Below are positions 11,490 to 21,300 of a stretch of 64,000 bases of DNA, piece by piece (positions within the stretch are counted from its first letter, which is position 1; the number at the start of each line of letters is the position of its first letter). This stretch comes from Clarkia xantiana subsp. parviflora (taxonomy: Eukaryota > Streptophyta > Magnoliopsida > Myrtales > Onagraceae). A program made the translations under genes and the position numbers. The notes beneath the pieces are model-generated. The model saw nothing but the letters and a program-made list of their open reading frames with translations. It ran no database searches and had not been told where the DNA came from. The stretch spans positions 12,966,090 through 13,030,089 of the forward strand of contig JAPTYO010000012.1 in NCBI GenBank assembly GCA_036873135.1, in the 5' to 3' direction.

Positions 11490-12155
11490 TATTGCACCAA
11501 CACGTTCGTGCAAGCATATAGTAGAACGATAATAAGTTAACATGAATAAAATTAGCGGGATACAATTTGTTGGGGCATATTTGTATTTATGATAAAAATC
11601 TACCAAGTCTAATTTTAGAGTACTTTTATTTCAACGAATTTTATTTAATAGTTTTCAAAACTTCAATTAGTTGTTTAATTTTTAGAATTTGTTAACATTA
11701 TATTACGAACTTACTATACAGAAATAATTATTTTGATTCTTTTTCTTAAAGATCTTATATAGAGATTTACAACTGAATAACTTAACACAATACGACAACA
11801 CGACACATACATGAACAAAAAATTACGTGTCGTGTTCGTGTTTGTAAATCGTGGCACAATAATTTTACCGTGTGTTCGTAAGTTTAACACGCCACAATTA
11901 TTGACACGCACGAATTGCCGCCCCTACAAATATCATTTATTTAAATTATATAAATAAATTAATATAATCTAAACTCGAACATAAGACTTTGTATATAAAA
12001 GTTATATACACTAATTAACTATGCCACCAATTTTCCTAAATTAAAATGGTCGAATATATTTGTGTAACCGTTACTTTTACTTCGTACATATACATGCAAA
12101 ATAAAATAGATGTCTTTGAATCCACTTGAGTAGATTTCTCTAATGCTTATACTAG
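11490..12155. other. AT-rich intergenic DNA with a TIR-element remnant
   Basis: There is no gene. The stretch from about 11778 to 11930 ends in ACGCACGAATTGCCGCCCCTA, which resembles the right end of the element at 61190-61433 (CGCACGAATTGCCAGCCCTA), so it is probably a truncated relative. Near 11500-11528 a TTGCAC...GTGCAA stem followed by CATATAGT may be another decayed Helitron end. Confidence 0.4.
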
Positions 12156-12712
12156 AAATGGGTGAAATCTGACAGGTCGGATCGGGTTTTTATTTGTTTC
12201 AGTCGAATACCTATATTTTCGGTCCGATTTTTTTCATTAAAAAAATCAGACCAAAAACCGTCAGAAAAAAAATAAACCGTCCATCGATAGTACGGTTTTC
12301 CGGTTTGGCTTTCGGTTTAAACTGAAACCAAAATTAGCAATTATCATTTAAAATTATCGTCATTTTCATGGACTATATCAAACCGGAATAAAAAATAGCG
12401 TCCATCAATTAATTATATAAATTATAAAATAAAAGTAGAAAAAAAATATATTCGTAAGTTCATCTTTTACAATTTATATTAACCTAACTAATGAATTATA
12501 TTGATACATATCAAATAATATAATATATATTAGTTATATTTAACTAGCATAACGGTCGCTTCGGTCTCACGGTCTTCGAAGCTCAAAACTCGAACTAGAG
12601 TAAAAAAAATCCGGAAAAAACCAAAACGAATATTTCGGATTTGGTTTTATCGGTCATGACCGGTTCGGTTTTCACCGGTTTTTCGGACCAACCGGATTTT
12701 GATTTCACCATT
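12156..12712. mobile_element. Small hAT-like TIR element
   Basis: The ends are imperfectly inverted (AAATGGGTGAAATC left; complement AATGGTGAAATC right). They are flanked by TATACTAG (12148-12155) and AATACTAG (12713-12720), an 8-bp TSD with one mismatch. The interior is rich in CCGGTT/AACCGG motifs. There is no coding sequence. hAT is inferred from TSD length. Confidence 0.55.
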
Positions 12713-12831
12713 AATACTAGACACCAGACTGTTCTTTCCGCGTGCAAGTTATCGTTATATGAGGATAATAAAAGGGCATTGTCATGTCTACTCCGATAAT
12801 GATACAAAATAGAGTCTTACTAAAAAAAAAA

Positions 12832-12985
12832 ACTAAATTAAACTAAATAAGGTAAAAAAAAATTTAACAAAAAGTTTAAGTCAAATACTCGAGCGACCGG
12901 GAGCAATGTTCACTAAAGGGATCGCTCGAGCATTTGACTTAAAAAAATTAAAATTTTCTATTTTAAGACTTAAATAGCTTAATTT
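12832..12985. repeat. Foldback (hairpin) repeat
   Basis: Two arms are complementary over about 65 bp with gaps; the best part is AAGTCAAATACTCGAGCG against CGCTCGAGCATTTGACTT around 12880-12945. It is a MITE-like foldback with no clear TSD. Confidence 0.6.
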
Positions 12986-13454
12986 AATATTTTTTAATAA
13001 TATTTATGTCGACGTGATTATGTTCTTTTATGTCCTTATGATGACAATGTGTATGCGTGTAGCAAGGTACAACGTCTATTTTTTATTTTTTGTTATTATA
13101 TTATTAAAAAAAACATACTATATTTATTGGGTTAAAAAGAACTCCTAACTGGTGACCCGACAAATTATACCCGGTCCTTCGTCTTCCTTTCATGTAGCTT
13201 GTAGTAGTATATCTTATTTCTTATAAGAATTGTCTGTTCTTGAATCTTTGCCCTTACATCAAGTTCCCTTTAAATAGAAGAGGATCAGTAGTTTTACTAT
13301 TTGATATCTAGGTAGGCTGAAGATCAGAGAAGTAGATTCAAGAAGATTCAGTTCCGATTAGATTTATTTCTCTTTAATTTGAATTTATTTATGAAGAATT
13401 GATATTGATTGATTTTGAATCATTCTTAACATTTGTAAAAGATTCGAGTTAAAA
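12986..13454. other. Intergenic, nothing recognised
   Basis: AT-rich sequence between two insertions. There is no supported ORF, RNA or repeat end. Confidence 0.5.
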
Positions 13455-13463
13455 TATATAATA

Positions 13464-14678
13464 GGGTTAAAGGTACTTTTGGTGACACATGTTTGACCTG
13501 TGTAGGTTTTTGGTGCCATATGTTTTATTTTGTAGGCTTTTGATGCCATATGTTTGAGAGGTTGTATGTTTTTGGTATTCCCGTTAGTCAACAGTTAGTT
13601 TGACCGTTAAATACTTTTATTTTGTTCAATTTAGTCCTCAAATTTATATTTCTAAAATTTAATATTTACGATTTAGTCCCTATTGTTTGCTCAAGTCATC
13701 ATCCGAGGCCGCCGGTCACCACCCACCACCTCCAAGGCCGACGACCACCACGAAACGGGCCGGCCACCACCCCACGGCACCGGCCACCACCAATTGGAGC
13801 CGAAAACCACCCCAATTGGTGGTGGCCGGCCCCAATTGGTGGTGGCCACCTCAATTGGGGCCGGCCACCACCAATTGGTGGTGGCTACAGCCCCAATTGG
13901 GGCCGGCCACCACCAGTGGTGGTGGCTACGGCCCCAACCGGGGTCGGCCACCACCAATCGGTGGTGGGTACAGCCCCAATCGGGGCCGGCCACCACCAAT
14001 CGGTGGTGGGTACAGCCCCAATCGGGGCTGGCCACCACCAATTGGGGCCTCCGGTCCCGATTGGGGCCACAGAGGGCTCCAATCGGGGCCGGCAGCCTCA
14101 ATTGGTGGTGGCCGGCCCCGATTGGGGCTGTAGCCACCACCGATTGGTGGTGGCCGGCCCCGATTGGAGCTGTAGCCACCACCACTGGTGGTGGCCGGCC
14201 CCGATTGGGGCTGTAGCCACCACCACTGGTGGTGGCCGGCCCCGATTGGGGCTGTAGCCACCACCAATTGGTGGTGGCCGGCCCCAGTTGAGGTGGCCAC
14301 TACCAATTGGGGCCGGCCACCACCAATTGTGGTGGTTTTCGGCCCCAAGCAGTGGTGGCCGGTGCCGTGGGGTGGTGGCCGGCCCGTTTTGTGGCGGTCG
14401 GCGGCCTTGGAGGTGGTGGGTGGTGGACGGCAGCCTTGGACGGTGACTTGAGCAAACAATAAGGACTAAATTGTAAATATTAAATTTTATAAATATAAAT
14501 TTGAGGACTAAATTGAATAAAATAAAAGCATTTAACGGTCAAACTAACTGTTGACTAACGGAAATACCAAAAGCATACAACCTCTCAAACATATGGCACG
14601 AAAAACTTACAAAATGAAACATATGACACAAAAAACCTACACAGGTCAAACATGTGGCACCAAAAGTACCTTTAACCC
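13464..14678. mobile_element. MULE-type giant-palindrome element, 9-bp TSD
   Basis: The two halves are inverted copies of each other. The AT-rich arms (left 13464 to about 13730, right about 14400-14678) start GGGTTAAAGGTACTTTTGGTG and match closely. The TSD is a perfect TATATAATA (13455-13463 and 14679-14687). The centre (13730-14400) is a GC-rich minisatellite made of GGTGGTGGCCGGCCCC and CAATTGG units that are themselves palindromic. Several long overlapping open frames there on both strands are composition artefacts. There is no transposase. The nonautonomous MULE assignment rests on TIR length and TSD. Confidence 0.88.
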
Positions 14679-14691
14679 TATATAATATTTA

Positions 14692-15221
14692 GGGTTAAGA
14701 ACCTATAGACAGTCCAATGTTTGTCCTGTTGAAATTTGGCGTCTAAAGTTTGAAATGCTAAAATTGAGAGTCCCAAGTTTCATTTTTGCTTAAAATTGAT
14801 GTTTCGGTGTGATTACTTTATAGAAATCAATCCCGAAGAAACCGACTGTCAAATTCGAGTTCTCATGCATGCTCCATTCTCGTCACCTTGATGTCCATCA
14901 CCTAAGAAATTGGCCACATGCGCGCAAGTAAATTCCACTCTATTGTTGCTGTAAATCGCTCCACACCTCTTTGCTGGAAACCTTTTCTTTTGAAAGTTGA
15001 AGTTTTCGTGGAAATTTGGCAATTTTGTGAAAAGTAAAGAGTGGCGGATTATGAGTGAGTGAATAGATTGCTGAAAATGATTGAAGGGAGATGAAAAGAC
15101 ACGTTGAGACACCAAATTTGAACAAAAATAAAACATGGGACTGTCCATTTAAATATTTCAAACTTCAAACACCAAATTTCGATATTGAGTAAATATTGAT
15201 ATGTTTATAGGTTTTTAACCC
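14692..15221. mobile_element. MULE-type element abutting the previous one, 9-bp TSD
   Basis: The ends are GGGTTAAGAACCTATAGAC and complement GGGTTAAAAACCTATAAAC. The TSD TAATATTTA is exact (14683-14691 and 15222-15230). The left TSD overlaps the right TSD of the 13464-14678 element by five bases. A diverged sister lies at about 37195-37682. There is no coding capacity; the internal text (GGTGTTTCGGTGTGATTAC, TGGCCACATGCGCGCAAG) is shared by both copies. Confidence 0.85.
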
Positions 15222-15391
15222 TAATATTTATATCGTCCATTTTTCTGAAATAACAGTTATCTTGTCACGTATAATGTTAGACAAACACAATATGATAATT
15301 TGGTCAAGCAAGCACAATATAAACGGTACAAAATATAGTGAACATGTTTTAGTAAAATACGACACAGTATGAATTGAGACCTGTAACCTCG

Positions 15392-17212
15392 GATTTTTTG
15401 TATAAGTGCCCTCCTCAAAGATGTCATTTCTAAAAATGCCCTCCAAAGGAGGGCATTTGTAGAAATGCCCCGTCCAGCTGGCAGGCTCGCGTGTCCAACG
15501 CGTGCCAGCTGGGCACTGTCCAGCTGCTTAACAGCTGGACCGGTCGGACCGGGCCGGATAAACCGGTACCGGTCTGACCGTAAGAGCAAAGACCAATTTT
15601 TTTTTTTTTTTTTTTTACGAAAATATTAATTGAGTTTAACTAAAATCGAACCAGGACTTACACTAAAAACGTTGAGGCACTACCACCACACTACAAGCTA
15701 GAATGTTGACAAAATAATAGATAAATATTTTTATTTATAATTCTATTTAATCAATGGAATGGAACCGGGTTCCCCCATCCCTCTGGGTTAATTTTTTTCA
15801 CTTTTTACATCTATTAATATTCACTAAATTCAAAGTTACAACTCCAAATTCAATGAAAATCGAATGTTAGCGTCTTTATAAAGTAATAAATAAACAATGT
15901 GCTATTTTTTTAAAATTTATTTTAGTAATTTAAAAAATTAATATTTTCATCTCCGAATGATGTTATACCACCATAAAACCTAACCCGGGAGAACCAGATT
16001 CCTCTGTCTTGAGGAACCCGTTTGTCGGGTTCCCCCATCCCGCGGTTTTTTTTTTTTCACTTTTTACATCTATTAATATTCACTAAATTCAAATTTACAA
16101 CTCCAAATTCAATGAAAATCAAAAGTTAGCGTCTTTATATCGTAATAAACAATGTGCTATTTTTCTTAAAAAAATATTCTAATAATTTCGAAAATTAATG
16201 TTTTCATCACCGAATGGTGTTATACCACCCTAAAACCTAAATTTAGAGCAAATCTCATTTTTTAGAAAATGTTCAAAAAAAAAAAATTTGTCAGTTTCCC
16301 ATCCCGCGGTTTTTTTTTTCACTTTTTACACCTATTAATATTCACCAAATTCAATGAAAATCGAAAGTTCGTGTCTTTATAACGTAATAAACAATGTGCT
16401 ATTTTTTAAAATTTATTCTAGTAATTTCGAAAATTAATATTTCCATCACCAAATGGTGTTATACCCCCCTAAAATGCAAATTTGGAGTAAATCTTATTTT
16501 TTAGAATGTTCAAAAAATATATTACCGGACTTCAAATTAGGCCCCGTTTTCGGTATTGGATTTTACTAATACGTGACAATTCGGAAAAAAAAAATTGAAC
16601 ATTTTCTAAAAAAATTATGTTTGCTCCAAATTTAGGTTTTATGGTGGTATAACATCATTCGGAGATGAAAATATTAATTTTTGAAATTACTAAAATAAAT
16701 TTTAAAAAAATAGCACTTTGTTTATTTATTACTTTATAAAGACGCTAACATTCGATTTTCATTGAATTTGGAGTTGTAACTTTGAATTTAGTGAATATTA
16801 ATAGATGTAAAAAGTGAAAAAAAAAACCCAGAGGGATGGGGGAACCCGGTTCCATTCCATTGATTAAATATAATTATAAATAAAAATATTTTATCTATTA
16901 TTTTGTCAACATTCTAGTTTGTAGTGTGGTGGTAGGGCGTTAACGTTTTTAGTGTAAGTTCTGGGTTCGATTCTAGTTAAACTCAATTAATATTTTCGTA
17001 AAAGAAAAAAAAAATTGGTCTTTGCTCTTACGGTCAGACCGGTACCGGCTTATCCGGCCCGGTCCGACCGGTCCAGCTGATAGCAGCTGGACAGTACCCA
17101 GTTGGCACGCGTTGGACACGCGAGCCCAGCTGGACGGGGCATTTCTACAAATGCATTTGGAGGGCATTTTTAGAAATACCATCTTTGAGGAGGGCACTTA
17201 TAAAAAAAAATC
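15392..17212. mobile_element. Element with about 600-bp TIRs and internal repeats
   Basis: The left arm (15392 to about 15990) and right arm (about 16615-17212) are inverted copies with roughly 95% identity by eye. They begin GATTTTTT..TATAAGTGCCCTCC and include a GC-rich part (CAGCTGGACCGGTCGGACCGG). The flanks share TAACCTCG (8 bp; nine with one mismatch). Between the arms, parts of the left arm (CACTTTTTACATCTATTAAT to CCTAAA) recur twice more in direct orientation (about 16027-16250 and 16300-16500). There is no transposase. MULE-like by TIR length. Confidence 0.75.
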
Positions 17213-17220
17213 ATTTAACC

Positions 17221-17665
17221 TCGCCCATTACATTACGGAATGGGTATGGAATGTGATCCGCTAATGTCCAAACCAAACTGATATGAATTAAGACAAAAAC
17301 ACGGGAAATTGTGCCCATGCAAGTTGCATGAGATAAGGAAGATATATATATATATATAGAGAGAGAGACAGACAATTGTGAGCTTACTCATCTTGGAATG
17401 ATTTATTATTGACCACGTCTCAATTATTTTAATGAGCTTCGCACATCATCATTTTCATTCAAGTTAATTATGAGAATGCACTAATATATTTTGTATAATA
17501 CACCATTAAGTATGAAAAGAAATGTTGTCAAATGCAATTTTCTTCAATATTCTACCACCAAAGCATTTTCAGCGGGTTTCCGTTAGCTAAGCATTTCTCA
17601 AGTATGGACGCATTTTCCCTTTTTCAATTAAAGAATAGAACAACCTGCTCAAATTATATTACTTA
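17221..17665. other. Intergenic with short microsatellite
   Basis: AT-rich host sequence with TA/GA repeats at about 17342-17368. No gene was seen. It ends at the retrotransposon's target site AGATG (17666-17670). Confidence 0.5.
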
Positions 17666-17670
17666 AGATG

Positions 17671-18317
17671 TGATGGGCCTCGGCGAAGGCCGTTAGGCCC
17701 CTTAACGATTAACAAACGGCAACTAGGCCCGTTGGGCTAAAAGCTGGGCTGTTAGAAGATTAAGGGCTCCGACAGAAGGAGGCCCCGACATCGAAAGACC
17801 CCGAGCAAATATGGCTCCGACAGGGGAAGGCACCGAACATATCGGACCTGGACGTAGTCGGTCCCGATGTGGGAGTTGGCACCACTCCCCGAAACCGAAT
17901 CCTTGACGACTTAACTCGGGAGCCTCCGATAACGATCGGGGCTCACCAGTAAGAGCACAATCCCGGAAATCTCGCCATGATCACAGTAGTGATATAGTGG
18001 GCAAGATATATGGGATACAAATAACTGCACGAGATACGGGGCAAGAGGCATGGCGAAATATGTGGGATCACGGATAACGATCCAACCGCCTAATCAGGTA
18101 ACTGGGATAACCTTTCCTCTATAAAAAGAGGGGAGTTATCCCAGATTAGGGTTACGTTTTGAACACATACACATATTGTTGTTTGCTTGCTTGACTGCCG
18201 TACTTACGTTAAGCATCGGAGAGGGATTCTGGGCCACTGCCCTCCATCCCCTTCTGCAGGATTGCGAGGAGCTAAGGAAACCGTCACCGTAACCGGAGCT
18301 TCCGCCGTAATCCAACA
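17671..18317 (+). repeat. 5' LTR of the Tat element
   Basis: 647 bp, TGATGGGCC...CCAACA. TATA box TATAAAAAG at 18120-18128. The probable R/U5 part contains GTTAAGCATCGGAGAGGG. No difference from the 3' LTR was found by reading. Confidence 0.95.
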
Positions 18318-18318
18318 T

Positions 18319-18336
18319 TGGCGCCGTCTGTGGGAA
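18319..18336 (+). other. Primer binding site of the Tat element
   Basis: TGGCGCCGTCTGTGGGAA begins one base after the LTR. The TGGCGCCG start matches the site complementary to the 3' end of plant tRNA-Asp, though the middle differs, so the tRNA is inferred. Confidence 0.65.
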
Positions 18337-18384
18337 ACGCAACAAAAAGCCAAAAGTAAGTTTGCTTTCCTCTGATTCCATATC

Positions 18385-21300
18385 ATGGCTGGCAACAGAC
18401 CACAACGCTCAGGCAAGCAGGTGCCGGCCACCAGCACTCACCCGGAGGATGCTGCCCAGCATCAGGATCTAAGAGACGAGGGTGACAGCACTCGCCGGAA
18501 CGAAGCACCTTCCCAGATTCCAGAACTGGCCAGGGTAGTGGCAGAGGCCATGCCCCTATTTATGGAGGCCGTAGAGGCTCTCCTGGATCGAAGAGAAGCT
18601 GCTAGAAGGCAGGCTGATCTGCCACCACTCCCCCCACGGCGAGATGCTCCTAGGGGGCAGGCGACCGACAACCTGCCACCGCCCCCTCCGTTGAGGGAAC
18701 AGCCCGTTCCCCCTAACCCAGCACCGGTGGAGAACTTCGTGGTCGATGGACCAGGGCCCGTGCAACAAAGAACGATCCCATTGAATGGTCCCCTTACCCC
18801 CGACCAGGTAGTGAAGATTGTGGGTATTTGTATGGGAGATCAGAAACCCATGATGTCAGAGTTGGGGAGTCAGGAGACACATCCTTTCGTTCCCAGGTTG
18901 GTCCACACCCTGGCCCCACCAGGCGTGAATATCCCGAAGATAGATGAATACGACGGAGTTGCAGACCCGGTCCGCCACGTGCAGAAGCACCTGACAGCAT
19001 GCATGGGCAGGACCCCTGACGAAGACGTTATCTGTGCATTGTTCCCGAGTACCTTGGGAGAAAAGGCGATGACATGGTTCTACAGTCTGCCCACTGGGTG
19101 CATAACCTGTTGGAAGGACATGCACCAGCGATTCATCGCCCAGTACCAGGGGCGTCGACGATTGCTGAAAAGTGTTCGGACCCTACATGAGGCGGTCCAG
19201 AAGCCTGACGAATCGTTAGCTCAGTACTACCAGCGTTACACGGCTAACATGACCGAGCTAGACGAGGAGATATCGGAGGGCGAGGCCATCCGTATCTTCA
19301 TAAACAACCTCAGCCCCCCCTATGGCTCCGACTTACTCCACAGCGTCGCGGCCAAAAGCGTCTGGAACATGGAGGCGCTTCAGGCGAGGGTAAAGCAGCA
19401 GATCGACGTCCAAGAATCGAAGATCGCTGCCGGAGAGCTGGCTCCTCCTAAGGGGCGCGAAGGAAAGCAGTTTCCCAAACCATCGGGTAACCGACACCAA
19501 AAAGATAGCTCCGAAGGCAGCCGAGGTCGTGGACGCTCTGATCGGAGGGAGGATAGGCGTCCGAACCGAAGGGATGGTCAGAAGGAGGAGTTTACCCCCC
19601 TCAACAGACCTTTGAAGGAGGTCCTGGCGGTAATGGAGAAACAAGGCCTGGCTCGTTTCCCCAAAAAGAAGGAAGGAGAAAAGTTGGGCTCTCGCACCGA
19701 CCGATACTGCCGATTCCATCGGGCCCCTGGGCACGACACTGACCAGTGTCGGGAGCTGAAGAAGGAAATAGAGAAGCTTATCCAGAGGGGAAAGCTAAAG
19801 GAGTTCGTGGAAGACTCACGCTGCAAGCCCCGTTCTCGGTCCCGGTCAAGGTCCAAGTCTCGATCGAGGTCCCCAAGAAAAAGGAGGTCTTCTGCCACCG
19901 AGCCTTCGGAAGGTCCCTCAGGGTCCCGACAGAAGAGGATTATTAATGTGATCCATGGAGGGTTCGCTGCGGGGGGTGACACATCGGCCTCTCGGGAGCG
20001 TTATGCCAACCAAGTGCCAGTCGCGGTGGTTTTGGGAAAAAGATCGCGGTCGTGGACTCCGAAGGAAGAGATGGAGATCACCTTCTCGGCGAAGGATCTG
20101 GAGGGAGTAGAGACCCCCCATGAAGATGCCCTAGTGGTAACGCTGGATGTAGGAGGGTTTGAGGTGAAGAGGATCCTCATTGATGGAGGAAGCTCCTCCG
20201 ACATCCTTTTCTCCGACGCCCTGGAGCAGATGGGAAAGAAGAAGAAAGATTTGCGGGAGGTTAACTTCCCGATGGTAGGATTTTGTGGCACAACCTCTTA
20301 TCCATTAGGGGTTATCACACTGCCCGTGTGGTTCGGCAGTGGCTGGAAAATGGAGAAGCGAGATGTGGAGTTCGTGGTGGTCGAATCCACGGGAACGTAC
20401 AACGCAATCATTGGAAGAACCACCATCAACCCTCTAATGGCGGTAGCCTCGACCGTCCACCAAAAACTGAAGTTCCCGACCGAGAACGGGGTAGGCGAGG
20501 TGAAAGGCGACCAAGTGGCGTCGAGACGGTGCTACGTCAACGCCACCAGGAGATCAAGGAAGGAGGCCATGTCAGTGCTCCAGACAGACACTGACCCTCG
20601 AGAGGAGTTTGGGCGTCCCGCCCCCATGGAGGACCTAAAGGAAGTCGAGATAGATGGGCCCGAGAGGAAGGTGAAAATCGGATCAGCCTTATCCGACGAA
20701 AGGGCCCAAGAGCTGATTGCGCTCTTACAAGAATTTAAGGAGCTGTTTGCCTGGTCCCCAAGCGATATGCCAGGAATCAGCCGGGATGTGATCGAGCACG
20801 AACTGAATATCGACCCTGCGATCAAGCCAATAGCGCAGAAGAGACGTCCGATGGGGGCAGACAAGAGAATCGCAATCCAACAGGAGGTTGGCAGGTTGCT
20901 CGATGCAGGATTCATCAGGGAGATCCGATTTCAGACTTGGGTAGCTAACCCAGTGCTGGTGAGGAAGAGCAACGGGAAGTGGCGGATGTGTGTCGACTTC
21001 CGCGACCTGAACAAAGCATGCCCGAAGGACTGTTACCCACTCCCGCGGATCGACCAGCTAGTGGATGCTACGTCGGGGCACGAGCTGCTGAGTTTTATGG
21101 ACGCTTATTCTGGCTACAACCAGATAAAGATGGCGAAGAAGGATGCCCAACACACCGCCTTCTATGCTGACAGCGAGGTCTTCCAGTACGATGTCATGCC
21201 TTTCGGCCTGGTGAACGCAGGGGCTACCTATCAGAGAATGGTGAACAAACTGTTCGGAGATATGATCGGAGGTACCATGGAAGCCTACGTAGATGATATG

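Noticed and set aside
13622..14459. Several long overlapping ORFs on both strands, rich in PIGAG/GGGRP repeats
   Set aside because: They come from a GC-rich palindromic minisatellite that lacks stop codons in many frames; no domain, and symmetrical on both strands.
15257..15589. 110-codon minus-strand ORF and its inverted partner at 17022-17264
   Set aside because: Both lie in the arms of the same TIR element; the resemblance is due to the inverted repeat.
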